Positions 23,402-34,872 of a DNA stretch of 64,000 nt are shown in pieces. Under the pieces are notes generated by a model. The model did no database searches. It was not told the origin of the DNA and saw only the letters and a list, made by a program, of their open reading frames with translations. Origin of the DNA: Golubevia sp. BC0850 (lineage: Eukaryota > Basidiomycota > Exobasidiomycetes > Golubeviales > Golubeviaceae); NCBI GenBank assembly GCA_012976225.1, contig JAAVVG010000014.1:682001-746000 (forward strand), written 5' to 3'. A program made the position numbers and the translations under genes. Each line of letters begins with the position of its first letter. The first letter of the stretch is position 1.

Positions 23402-25212
23402 CTAAACAGAGATGTTCACAGCTAACTTTTCACCAGATACATTTCCACCCTAGGAGAAGAAAGCAGAAGAGAAAAGAAAAAGAGAGAGGAAAGATCCAAG
23501 TCAGTACTGAAATCCCAGAATCCGAGCCAAAAAGCTCATTCACCTTCATGTAGTTCAAAGCTTCTTCGATTGCTCCAAGTCCTCCATCGAAAGTCCTGAT
23601 CTTTGGTCCTTGAATCAACTTCTTGTCGAAAAGCTGGTAAAGAAGACCCTCTCCGCTCAACCACTCCAACATTTGTTCCCTGTCACCCTTGACCAGAGCC
23701 TCGTCGAAAGCGGATTTTCCGTATTGAAAAGGTCTTCCTAACATAGTGTAGATGAGAGTATGGATAATCTTGACGTCTTCTCTGAGGGCTTTTGCTTCCT
23801 TCTCAGGAGCCAAGAGCACACAAATCTCTCCTGCGACTTCTTTTCCAAGACATTTGATGACCAGTGATTGACTTCCACCTTCGCTGATACAATCTAGAGC
23901 TTTGGACTGAGAAGAGCGAGGTTAAGAGTAGAGTTTTGAGGTGGCGTAAGTCGCCTTCTTTTGAAAGGGATCTTGAACAGTCTAATCACTCACAAGCTTT
24001 GGATGCTCCTTGCTGATCTTCTCTGGAAGTCCCTCCTCCTTATAGTCGTAGGTTTCTGAAGCTCCTAGCTCTTTCAAAAATGCGTGATGTTTGGGGGAAG
24101 CAGTAGTAATAACGTGATAGCCTGCAGCTCTTGCTAGTTGGATAGCATACTGTCCAACAGCAGTGGATCCAGACCAGATGAGAACTTGAGGAGAGTCGGC
24201 AGAGGGAGGAGGAAGACCTTGAGAGGGGGTTGGCTTGTTCAACTTGAGACGATGGAAGAGAGCCTGGGAGGGTAGAGGTGGACAGGGCGGATCAGCTCTT
24301 TCCTCGCAGCAGCTTCCCGTTCATATACTACACAAGTAGATCACAGCTTGTTTTGGTGTTTCTTTCTCCATTCCAACCCAGTCAGTCCACCTCCAACTTC
24401 TCTCTCTCCCACTTCACTCACTTGAACAGCAGTTGTCCCTCCGATCCCAACACTACTAGCCTGCTCATCGCTGAGACCCTCTGGGATCTTCATGAGCAGA
24501 GAGGAGTCTGTTTTGACGTACTCTGCGAAAGATCCTCTGTCCGGCTTCATGCTTCCGTGGACAAAACTAGCTACTCTATCTCCCACCTTGATACAATCTG
24601 AAGATCCGTTGATAGATTCGACCACTCCAGCGAAGTCACATCCCACAATGGCTCCTGGTGGTGACATGAACTGTACATGTTTCCAATCCTAATTTAGGGT
24701 TCGAATGATGTGGAGGGAGAGAAAGGTAAGGACATGTCGTAGTACAGGAAGAGTTCAAGTAGCGGAGGTAGGTGTCCCGCTCTCTTTCCACTCTCTTCTT
24801 GTGAGCTCGACTCTGAAGATCATACTCACTGTTGGGTTGATGGTCTACGGATTGTTGGGATAGTCAGAGATAGGGAAGGGACAGGCAAGAAGTTGTTGGA
24901 AGAAGAAGGATAGGAGGGGAAGCAAAGCTCTCTGGTCTCTGCTATTGTCCTTGGTAGTCCCTGCAAGCTTACTTACCACTGATTTGACCTTGATGAGAGC
25001 TTCTCCAGCCTCTGGCTCTGGTCTGTTGACCAACTTGACCTCAGCTTGGTGCTGTGGACGGTGGGGAGATTGGGGTTGGGGTGGAGGTTGAATTGCAATC
25101 AGAACAAGCAGCATGCATTACAGGTTTGAGCTTTCGCAAGCTTGGTGTGTAAGAGTCTGGTCTGAATTCTATCACTCACAGCATCTTTTGTAACGTAAGC
25201 TTGCATAGACAT
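23402..25212 (-). CDS. Zinc-type MDR oxidoreductase, trans-enoyl-reductase-like (ToxD/LovC family)
   Basis: 356 aa from seven exons: 25180-25212, 24977-25051, 24830-24844, 24422-24688, 23994-24263, 23544-23906 and 23402-23449. The 15-nt exon supplies TINPT, completing VTINPTDWKHVQF, the conserved N-terminal block. GCDFAGVVESI, VGDRVASFVHG, the Rossmann motif WSGSTAVGQYAIQLARAAG and the family C-terminus VSGEKLAVNISV complete the fold. Structural and catalytic zinc cysteines are not evident, as in the NADPH-dependent enoyl reductases that serve polyketide synthases or act alone. No PKS gene is in the window. An inverted partial copy lies 2.3 kb away. Confidence 0.9.
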
Positions 25213-25362
25213 GTTGAGTTGTTGAGTCGAAATGTGGTGGGGGAAGAAGAGAAGGTTTACTATCTCCGTCTCATCCTGCCTTTATACACCTTCTCTCGCA
25301 CTGCCCCTCCTCCTCCTCCTCCTCTCGGTTCCGTTATTTTTGATAGATAGTACAACCAGGAT

Positions 25363-26960
25363 TTAAGAAACCCAACCTAAAGTCCAGCACACCCAGCCAT
25401 TCTCATCTTCTCGCCCTAACCCCTTGACTCTGGGTAGCTCTCTCCTTTCCAACACCCTTAATTCAGTAATCACCACCTCATCTTCCACCTTCCATATGCT
25501 CCCGAAAACCTTGTCCACTCCTTCAATTAATCCCCACTCTCCAAAGCGGCCTCTTTCCCTCCGAGCGCATAGGACATGAGCTCTAGCTTTTCTCGAGCGA
25601 CTTAACTCCTTTTCCACCTTCAGAGTCGCCAGAATAGCGGAGTGTAACCATGCTGCATGAGTAGGAGAATAAATCACATCTGCAGCCAGGATTAAATCCG
25701 AGTCTCCCTGGCCTTTAACCCACTTTTGAGAGCTTGGATCTTGAGACTTAAGTTGAGAGTCGACCTCTTCCCAATCTAACTTCTCCACTTGGACTTCCAA
25801 AAATGGTGAGGTTTCGGTGTTGAGAACTGATTCAACGTTGTTTCTCAGGTGATCTAGAATCATGGGGTGATAATCCGTAAGAATCACCTCATCTTTGCCT
25901 TCACCTTCTAACCTTTGCAAATACCTCGCTGCTGCTAACCCCACTAATCCAGTCCCTGCTCCTAACTCCAGAATCTTTAGATGATCTCTCTCGGTTCTTC
26001 GAAGACCGAAATCCAAATGGATCCAGCTAGGTTTCCTAATCAAAAGGTCGGCCAGAACGATTGAGGCGGCCCACGTCTGAAGTCCAACCGCAGATGCTGC
26101 AGACGCAGAATCCTGTTCATCTTGAGTGCACTTCTTCGTTGTATGCTGACCATTCGAATAAGAGGTTGAAGTGGTCGATTGACTCCGAGTCTCGCTCGAA
26201 GAGACTCCAGAAGGTGGGAGAGGGAGGTCGTGAAGAGTAAGACTTAACGTAGTAGGTCCATTTTTGATTTTGTCGTTACCGGAAGATTTATCCTTGTCGT
26301 CTTCGCCAGACGGCTTGGCGAGAGTGGTAGAGTTTGAGATATCCAGAGAGTCGTAGAACTCGCTCGAGAAAGGAGAAGGCGAAAGAGGGAATGTGAAGGT
26401 TCGATCCAGGCCTTCTTCCGATTCTGAGAGAGTAAAAAGTACAGAAGATGTAAGCATATGACTCAGCATGATGTATTCTGGTTGGATTGTTTGAAGAGAA
26501 CAGAGGGCAGACGCTCCAAATTTGGGAACTCACCTTCGACTCTAGCTTCACTAGCAAGGATGTTACCAGCCAGATCTACCAGATCAGAAGCAGTCCACTT
26601 CCCATTATCTCTACTCCGATTATCTGAAGGAGCCGAAGCGCTTGCGCTTGCAGAATGCTCGTCTTGATTCTCTTCAGTCTCTTCTTCTTCGATCCAAGGC
26701 AATCCACTTCCTATCATCATAGTCAACCAGTTCTTAGCGAATCTCCTTTCGATCTCATCATTCCTGACTATCTGAATCGAGTCTACTTCCTCAACTTCTG
26801 TAGCATTTTGATTTGCATCCTGGTTTGTCCTTTGAGCAGAGATCTGAAATCGGAGAGAAGGAGCGTAGATTCGCCCTAAAAGTTCAAGAGCTTCTAAGAG
26901 CTGTGTGATAGTTGGTTGGGTTTTGAGACGTGGAAGTCTTGAGGTAGGATTCAGGTTCAT
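25363..26960 (-). CDS. Family-16 protein lysine methyltransferase (EFM2/Rrg1-like)
   Basis: 495 aa from exons 26534-26960 and 25363-26423. The C-terminal half is a seven-beta-strand SAM methyltransferase: AVGLQTWAASIVLADLLI, motif I ILELGAGTGLVGLAAARYL, VILTDYHPM, and DLILAADVIYSPTHAAWL (the post-II motif). This is the METTL21/FAM86/EFM family that methylates translation factors. The N-terminal half of about 250 aa holds a conserved-looking helix (TITQLLEALELLGRIYAP) and a long disordered Ser/Thr stretch, as in fungal EFM2, which modifies eEF2 and eEF3. The ATG at 26960 is used; the frame is open two codons further only through a GTG. Divergent from the decayed F-box gene next door. Confidence 0.75.
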
Positions 26961-26991
26961 TCGCACAGGGGCGTTCGATAAGGAAGAGAAT

Positions 26992-28629
26992 ATGGAGAGA
27001 AGTGAAAAGAGAAAAGCGAAGAGATTCTTTTGATCCCAAACTCCAACAACGAAAGGGAAGAAAAAGTTTGATGATCTTCCGACAGATGTTCAAGCCTCTA
27101 CAGCAGAAGAAACATTAGATCTAGGAATCAAAATGGAATATCAAGTCTACGAGAATTCAGAAGATAAAGACATTGGAGCAAGGTCAGTTTCCCCGGCCTC
27201 TGCTGGCAGTTGTGTGTGTCACTTTGGATCCTTGTCCTTTGACCTTTCTCTCTTTCCTACGTTCATCTGAGTTGGTCACTTTTGTGAGAAACGCTGACCG
27301 TTTCTTAACCATTCTTTTTCAACAGACTTCGAGACAGAACTCTTAATGGAGTAGCTTTAGCCTCTTCTAAACATTATCGAACCTGGACCAACTTCTTATG
27401 CCGGAATGTGACACTGAAAGCTGCAGACATCAGTCCTTTCCTCACTTCACTCAAGAAGTATCCATACCTTCGGGAGGCAGTTCAGTCATTAACCTTCAAC
27501 GGTAAAGATGCTTTACCTTTCTACTAGTTGAATAACTCCAACTTATCACCAGCTAAGAAGAAGATTGCACACCAAGTATTCTACAAACAATTCATTACTC
27601 TAGGAACAGCCCATCCAGAGCTATGTCAAGAAGATGAGCGCGCGATGAGTATGATCTTAGGATCTTCAGTGTTAGCAAAAATTCATTATCGAGCTATTGG
27701 AGCCGTCTTAGACTTACTACCAAATCTTCAAGAGTTCAATTCAGAAGAAGTAGTCTTTTCATTCACTAAAAGAGTCGAAGGTGACATCAGATTACTTTCT
27801 TCTTTCAAATCTCTAAAAATTCTAGACCTTTCAGATAAGCGTTTGAGCACCTCTTCTTTTGAGAACGCGCTTTGGTTTCTCCTTTTTCTACCTAACTTCT
27901 TAGAATCTGCACATAATACACTTGAGATTTCATCTTTCGATTTCTTAGAACTCCATCTTCCTGAACTTAGAAAGAGTTGTAGATCCAAGCGGAAGAAAGT
28001 TTCTCTGAGACTTGTTTATTCCATTTCTGGACTTGCTAATCCTAACAACTTGTGGCAAAAGATATATACAGGTTTGCTCAAGGACTTCCTCAGCTTGTTT
28101 AACGATTTAGTAGAATTCAGAACTTTCTTTGGGCGGGCGCATCAAAACTAGCCCTGCCCTCATCTAAGCTCTATGGCAGGATTAAATTCAAATCTGAACC
28201 TGAGGTTCGTTTCATTTTACGGACTGCATGAAACTCAAGATCCGGAGATTAATATCCCACAGGAACTAGATGCCTTCCTGTACTCAGTCCCAAGCATTGA
28301 AATTTTAAGAATGGATCCGAGGTTCATTCCACTTCACAAGAGACCCTTCCTACCTCCAAATGTCAAAAGATTAGGGATGCAAAGCAATCACATGACGAAT
28401 TCAGGGAATCCGGTTTTGATGGAAGGAAGATTCGCGACTTTTTTTTTTGGAAGAGAGCAGCAATCTTAAGTTGAAAGAAATTGGGGTTCACAGTCTGCCA
28501 ACGGATTTTGAATTAAATACTATACTGATGAGATTAGCTCCGAAAGGTTGGAAAGAAGATAGAGAGAGGCTGGCACGAGCTTGTAGGCAGAAGAACCTTC
28601 CTTTACGAATGATAGATCTTGGAGAGTAG
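26992..28629 (+). pseudogene. Decayed F-box/LRR-like gene
   Basis: From the ATG at 26992 one frame can be followed for about 1.6 kb. One phase-keeping intron (donor GTCAGT at about 27183, acceptor at about 27326) leads into LRDRTLNGVALASSKHYRTW and a typical F-box/LRR start (FLTSLKKYPYLREAVQSLTF). The chain is broken by stops at 27031, 27525 and 28149. A frame change follows at a ten-T run near 28439, after which SLPTDFELNTILMRLAPKGW continues. LRR-like blocks include LLSSFKSLKILDLSDKRL. With three stops and a frameshift in otherwise continuous homology-like sequence, it reads as a young F-box pseudogene. Sequencing error at the T-run cannot be excluded. Confidence 0.55.
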
Positions 28630-28777
28630 CGAAGTCACCTTTAGAAGCGTCGAGGAATGGAGACATGATTAACACAAAGCGTGCGAAGCCAAATAGAGCG
28701 CGCGAAGTAAATTAATAACTCAAGGGGGTTGTAACAGAAGAGAACCTCCATTCTCAATTTTTGCCTTTTGTTGCTCT

Positions 28778-30153
28778 CTAAACTTTCTTCCATTCAACCT
28801 GCATCCACCTCCTTTTCATCTCCGTCTCCAGCTTTCTATTCCTGACCACTTTCTCCAACACTTTAACCTCTCCATTCAATCCAACCTTCTCTCCCAATCC
28901 TTTCAATTCCTCTTCACCAAAGAAATAGGTCATAGTTCCATCTCCTCTTCTATACCAATGTTTCTCTCCATCCAACAAGTTAGGTTCTTCCCATTTATTC
29001 TTGTTACTAGCCATGTTTTTTCCACCTAATGAATTCGAAGGATGAAATCTAATCTGAGCCAAATCTCCATAAGCGTAATCTCTGAATAAAAGTGAACCAC
29101 CTTCTGGTAATTGATCGACTAAAGTCTGTAGAGTTGAGAGATGTTGGGTTGGAGGAATCGCTGAGAGGACGAAAATGCAGGAAATGAAAGTGGGAGATGG
29201 GAGGGATGAGGAAGAGAGAATTGAGGGGAGGAGAGAGGGTGAAGATGTTAGGTCGTGGACGAAGGCGTGGACTCGTGATGGGTCGTATGAAGGATGGCTC
29301 TGTATACAAGGTGAGAGAGGAAATTGAGAGAAGGTCATTTTGGAGAAGTGGAAGATTGTAGGTGAATCGGCGAGGCTCGAGAAAAGTGTGAAACTCGCTT
29401 TGACTAATTCTATCGCTCGCGGTGAGAAATCACAACAGTGGACGATGAGGTTCGGATTCTTCTCTAGGAGCTGATGTTTGATTGGAAACAGGTGGGATTC
29501 AAGCTTAGGGTTCAGTTGGAAAATGATGGGATCTGGTAGGAGGTTGAAGATTCTCGAGGCCGGGCACTCGTCCAGAATTCTTTCCAGACTCACAGGAAAG
29601 CACATGTTGCCTACTCCGCAGCCGACCTGAGAATGAGAAAAGGAGCAGGAGTTCAAGAGAGAAACATGGCAAGGAAGATAGAATGAGAAATGAGGAAGGG
29701 AGAAGTCAGCAGAAAAGCTCGAAGTTAAATGAAGATCTGTGAACAAGAATCTCCCAGTCAGATGATTTTCTCAAGGTCTCAATTGAAAGGGATAGATTTA
29801 TTACTCACCTCCAACAGCACAGGATTCTTTTCCACTCCACTTTCAACAGCACTATTTCTCAACGATTCCTCTACGTCTGTCTCTTCGTCTCCATCTTCCA
29901 CTTCTACTTCCTTCTGCTTTCCATTTGCATTTCCCAATTTCAAAGCGTTGAACTCGGTATCAGTCCAATGCCTATCCTTGAAGAATTTTTGCTGATGAGC
30001 CTTATAGAAATCGTCCCATTGTTTAGAAGGTTTCTTGGTGCAATTTTTGAGAGTGAAATTTGAAGCAACTCTTCGATCGGAAGAAAGTAAGGATTCTATT
30101 GAATCTCCTTCCGCTTCTGTCTCTGGATTTGGATCCTGAATGCTTGAACTCAT
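28778..30153 (-). CDS. METTL2/6-type tRNA N3-methylcytidine methyltransferase
   Basis: SAM-dependent enzyme that methylates C32 of tRNA anticodon loops. Exons 29809-30153 and 28778-29626 give 397 aa. Diagnostic blocks: QWDDFYKAHQQKFFKDRHW near residue 45-65, motif I VLLEVGCGVGN across the intron, CCDFSPRAIELVK, FVLSAIPPTQH, and RDYAYGDLAQIRF with YRRGDGTMTYFF. Compared with METTL2 and yeast Trm140, about 30 extra residues (near FNLLPDPIIFQL) lie between motif I and CDFSPRA, where relatives have a short acidic loop; this is plainly continuous coding sequence. The methyltransferase is not fused to an actin-binding domain as in S. cerevisiae. MTD1 diverges 591 bp upstream. Confidence 0.9.
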
Positions 30154-30744
30154 TTGTGATTTAAGTTTGTGAAACTTGGAACAGAAAAGAAAGAAAAGAT
30201 GGAGCTAACGTAGGAAAAGGAAGAACAAAGTTTGGCTCGTTGCAGATTTTTCTTGAAGTTCTCTCTCCTCTTAACTCCATCGGATCTCTCTCTACATTTT
30301 CCTCTTGCACCTTCGATTTTCATTCTATTGGCCCATCCTGAGCCGCTTCTTGTTGGGAAAACCATTCAGAGCGGGCTTCAAAGGTGAGTAAATAAGAAGA
30401 AAGGGGCTCTGTTTCGAAGGGTGAAAGGGGATGAGACAGGAACTTCAAGAGCCGTCAGAGGATCAAGAGAGGGGAAGGGAGGGGAGTTAGTTCAGGTCAA
30501 CGACACATCCTTGCTTCTGTGGACAGCCCCCTGTCTCGAGGGAAGGTCCGATTATGTCAGAAGAAGCCAAGGAAGCGGGCACAACAGAGGAAGAGGGGAG
30601 GTAAAGGTTGAGCAAAGTGAGGCAGAGGCAGGTCTCTTCTGTTGTCTCTTCATCTCTACCTCTCTCTACTTCTTTTACTGTTAGTCTTCTCTACTCAACT
30701 TGAAAGATTCAAGTTCATAATTCAACCTCTTTTCTGACCGGACC
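30154..30744. promoter_or_regulatory. Divergent promoter region, METTL2/6-like / MTD1
   Basis: 591 bp between two start codons. No further gene seen; the short frame at 30421-30684 lacks family or codon support. The half next to MTD1 is pyrimidine-rich (CTCTACC, CTCTCTACTTC), a common fungal core-promoter feature. Confidence 0.45.
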
Positions 30745-32968
30745 ATGAAAACTCATTTGTATCAATCTTGCACTTGTTCTCCTCCTCCAACTTTCCCAAT
30801 TCATCTTCTGTCAACCACTTCTACTTCTGCTTCTACTTCTACTTCCCAACTTTCGACCTTCAACTTCCAACATCAATCTTCAACTCTACCTGACGAATCC
30901 CTCCCAATCTCACCTACCAATTCAACTTTTCTTCAATGTGAACCACAAGCAGCTTCTGCCAACAGTACCACCCTTAGACCTTTATCCTTATCACTTTCAC
31001 TTTCACTTCCAACTCCATCTTTAACTCGCTCAAATTCATCGACCAGTTTCACTTCAGTCAAAACATCAACTTCTTCATTCTTCGATCCTTCCACTACCTC
31101 AAAAGATCAGTCATCATCAACTGAATCCTTCGATTTAAATCAATTAAATTCTTTACTCTATCAATTAGCCTCACCCAACTCTTCAAATTCCTCATCAAAT
31201 CCAACAACTCCTAAATCCAGAGCAGAACGTAGAGCTCGTTTCCAATCACTTCTCTCAACTTTCCACGCCGCAACAGTTTGTAAACTAGACGAATCAAACA
31301 CTTCTTCCCTATCTTCTTCTTTAACAGAGTTAGAATCGAATTATCCAGTAGCACCAAATTCAGTTCTTCAAGGGATTGCTTCAAGTATGACTGAACCTCT
31401 TCATAAAACCTCTATTGGATCTTCAGAATTACCTTCCCTCGAAAGCCCAGGCGCTTTGATTCTAGCTTCTAAAATTGCAGCTCCATTTCAAGACGCGGTT
31501 CGAAATGCTACTAGAGAGAGAAAGGAAAAAGGTTTACCTGCACCCAAATTGGTTGGGATTTTAGCAACCCCAAGTCCTCCTAGTGTGGCGTATGCTGAAT
31601 GGACAAAGAAAGCTTGTCAAGATGTTGGGATTGAATTTGAAATTTGGAGGACTTGGGAAGATAAGGATGTTGCAACTGAAGGTCAAGAGGGGAAAGTTGA
31701 AGAAGTTAAAGATGAGGATTTGGATTTGGAAGCTGATGTTGAGGATTTGATTATCGCTGCTAATGCTGATAAGAGCGTTCATGGGATTATGGTGAGCTGT
31801 TTGGATCCTTGGGAAAGCTTTGAACCGGTGTTTGTCCTTCTTTGTGGATCAAAGTAGTGCTGGGGACGTTGTGGGTGGAAACAGACGAGTTCTGACCCTT
31901 GTAACGAACACCAATCTCCCTTACCTCCTCTCCTAACCCAGGTTTACTACCCTATCTTTGGTGGAAGACAAGACACCTACCTTCAACAGATTGTTGATCC
32001 AAGGAAAGACGTAGAGGGACTTCATTTCTCCTTCTGTTGGAACATGTGAGTGGCGAAAATCAGAAATCCTCAAACCCACTTTCCCGACTCCCCAACTAAT
32101 CTCTTTCGCTGATTTTTTCGTCAATCAGGTACCACAACGTTCGTTGGGCAAATGTTCGTCAACTAGGTGGAGCTCCAGGAACTACAAGCGAGGTGGTTTC
32201 TACCACCACTTCTGGAGCTGAAGAATCCGAACAACCACCTCCAGGATTCGCCAAATCGATCTTACCTTGCACACCTCTGGCTCTAGTCAAATGTTTAGAA
32301 TCAATGGGAGTTTACGATAGATCTTTACCTTATGGAGATCGTCTTTATGGAAAGACCATCACTATCTTTAACAGATCTGAAGTTGTTGGACGTCCTTTAG
32401 CTGCTTTATTAGCTAACGATGGAGCTAGAGTCTTCAGTGTCGATCTAGATGGAACTCAAGAATTCAACAAAAGAGCTGGTTTAGGATTGGCTTCTGCTGA
32501 GACTTCTGTTGAAGTAGGCTCAGGTGGTAGAGCTAGATCAGAACAAGTTAAGAATGCTCACAGAAGAAATGCTGCTTCTAGATTGAGACCTCATCATGTG
32601 GTTAGGAAATGTTTACTTCAAGAACCTAAGGATTGTGTCGCTGAATCTCAAGTGGTTATCTCCGGAGTTCCAAGTCCTAACTTTAAGGTTCCTACTGAAT
32701 GGATCAAACCTGGAACTTATACCGTTAACTTTTCTAGTGAAAAGAATTTCGAAAAGGATGTTAGAAGTAGATCTGGGGCTCATTTGGGAGCGGTTGGGAA
32801 AACTACTATTGCCATGCTTCAGAGGAATTTGTTGGTGAGTTGATCACAAAGAGGTGAAGGTGGGGGAGATAGGTCTGAAAGCTTACCTTGATTCTTTCTC
32901 TCTCTTTTTCTCTCTTTCTCTTTTAGCGTCTTGTTGAATACAGAGAGTTGGCAGAAGAGTCGGCTTGA
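30745..32968 (+). CDS. MTD1: NAD-dependent methylenetetrahydrofolate dehydrogenase (Mtd1) with long N-terminal extension
   Basis: Oxidises 5,10-methylene-THF to methenyl-THF in one-carbon metabolism. Exons 30745-31791, 31942-32045, 32129-32834 and 32927-32968 give 632 aa; yeast Mtd1 has 320. The enzyme starts near residue 240 (LILASKIAAPF) and carries KLVGILATPSPPSVAYAEWT, VYYPIFGGRQDTYLQQ, KDVEGLHFSFCWNMYHNVRW, KSILPCTPLALVK, GDRLYGKTITIFNRSE and GRPLAALLANDGARV, ending in TTIAMLQRNLLRLVEY. The first 240 residues are Ser/Thr/Pro-rich with poly-Ser runs and no clear domain; they share the same open frame and no stop or splice site separates them. A shorter product could start at the internal Met near position 31388. 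Confidence 0.9.
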
Positions 32969-33308
32969 AAAGTCAGTTCTCTCTTTCGTCCTTCTCAACA
33001 TACAAAGCATCGCAACTCTCTCTTTTCTCTCTTTCTCGCCTCTCCTTTCCTCACATAAAATAGAATTATAGAACTCAATCATTTTCTTTCGGTCTCCTTT
33101 CTTATTGTCCTTCACTTCACTTACTTAGAGCTCCCCCTCCTTTCTCATTATTACTTCCCCTTATTTAACCAAAGTCACTCATCGCAATTCAGTTCATTTC
33201 AATTATCATACTTTCGAAACATAGAGGGAAATTAAGCGCTTAGGATGGATCGTCGTCGGCGAGGAGGCGATCCGTCTTCTCCACTGTCATTCTTCCTTTC
33301 CATTTGTC
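32969..33308. other. Intergenic, MTD1 3' / NUDIX 5'
   Basis: 340 bp. T/C-rich with TCTCTTTCTC runs; holds the MTD1 3' UTR and the promoter of the NUDIX gene. No gene recognised. Confidence 0.5.
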
Positions 33309-34696
33309 ATGTCTACTGTTTGCTCACACATCTCTCCTCAATTGAAACAATCCATCTCCTCAAACTTAAATCTCATAATTCATCAAAACGTAAGACTCAA
33401 TTCACTAATCGCAACTTACAACAAGCAATCGATCAAGCCAAGAAGCATTTCAACCACTTGCAGACTATCATCTTCATCTTGGATCACTACTATCCCTCAT
33501 CCTTCAGGAATGTCCTCTCAATCGGCTAAAATTCTCAAGAGCTATCCACTGAATGATGAAGATGCAAAGTGGGTCAGCTTGAGGGCTATCGAATGGAAAG
33601 ATCCAGAGGGAAGAGAGAGAAAGTGGGAGTGTGCTGATAGAAGGACCAGGAAGGGCCAAGTTGATGGTGAGTAGACCCATTCGGCTTTTTTGTTGAGATC
33701 ACACACAAGATGGATAGAATCAAGGCCTTCGTTTTATGTGGTTCGAAGGAAGATTGGATTCAGTTCAGCTCATGAGTGGGGACTGTGGAGGACCTCTGCT
33801 AATCAACCGGCCTGAAGAAGGTATGACAGCATCAAACGGCAACAAGACAATCTGTTGGAGAGAATGAGTACATTAATAGATGGAATTCCAATCCTCTTGA
33901 CGAAGATGACTTGGTTCTGAAGGTGCTGGTTGACATAATCCCAAGCTGCCCTTCTCTGAAGTAAAAAGGCTATGAGCGGACTTGATTGAGACTCTTGATG
34001 AGTTTATATCTCCAATTGAATACTTTTGGGTGCTCTCGGATGGTTCCGTTCAGACACTTGTTCATACCCTTGCTAACTCCCAACCTCTCTGTCTCTCCTC
34101 TCCCCCACCCGCTACAGCCGTAGCAATTTGCACAATAATCGAAAGACCATCTTCACAACCTCATATACTACTAGTCTCTCAATTCCGACCTCCAGTTGGG
34201 AAATCAGTCATTGAAATGCCAGCAGGTCTAATCGACGAGGGAGAAGAAGGTGAAGAAGGAGCCAAGATAGCAGCTCTCAGAGAACTGGAAGAAGAAACTG
34301 GATATGGACAAAGTGGTGGACATCAAGTTGATATCGTCTCCAGTGGAGGGATCATGTTCAATGATCCAGGAATGATCTCATCGAACATGACCCTCGTGGT
34401 TGTCAAGATTCAATTGGACGATGAAGCTCCAGATCCAGTCGCTAAGCCTGAAGATGGGGAGTTTATTGAGAAACACTTGGTTCCTGTTAAGGGACTTTGG
34501 AAGAGATTGCAAGGTCGGTTTAAGGCTTTGTGATTTGCCTTTCTCAGTTGGGTTCTCTTTCTCTCTCTCTGATCCTCCCTTCTACTCCTCCCCAACACCA
34601 GATCTTCAAAAGCAGAATTACGAAGTAGATGCAAGGCTAGCTCATATGGCAATCGGATTGGAATTGGGAACGGGAGGCTTCGGTATCAGATTATGA
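33309..34696 (+). CDS. NUDIX ADP-sugar pyrophosphatase (NUDT5/Ysa1-like), two candidate starts
   Basis: Hydrolyses ADP-ribose and related sugars to AMP. Exons 33309 or 33510 to 33666, 34118-34513 and 34602-34696 give 282 or 215 aa. NUDIX box: the helix AALRELEEETGYG with upstream MPAGLIDEGEEGEEG fits GX5EX7REUXEEXGU. The block ILLVSQFRPPVGKSVIEMPA precedes it, as in Ysa1 and NUDT5. The inner ATG at 33510 (MSSQSAKILKSYPL) fits the cytosolic family. The upstream in-frame ATG at 33309 adds 67 residues without acidic residues and rich in Ser, Arg, Thr and Ile (KPRSISTTCRLSSSS), the look of a mitochondrial presequence. The first intron is 451 nt and carries leucine-rich coding-like sequence. Confidence 0.88.
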
Positions 34697-34872
34697 CTTC
34701 TCTCTACATACCTCCGAAGTTCAATTTCGCTGAATCATGTTTGGAGGTCTGATCTTCTTTCTCAGGCTGACTCTGTTTTACCAAAAGAAATTCCATAAAT
34801 CTAAATCCTTTTGATTTCACAAAAAGGAGACGGGGAACAGTCAGTGCAAGACACGAAATCGGTTGACCCTCC

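Noticed and set aside
26961-26966. Methyltransferase start two codons upstream of 26960
   Set aside because: That codon is GTG; the first ATG of the frame is at 26960.
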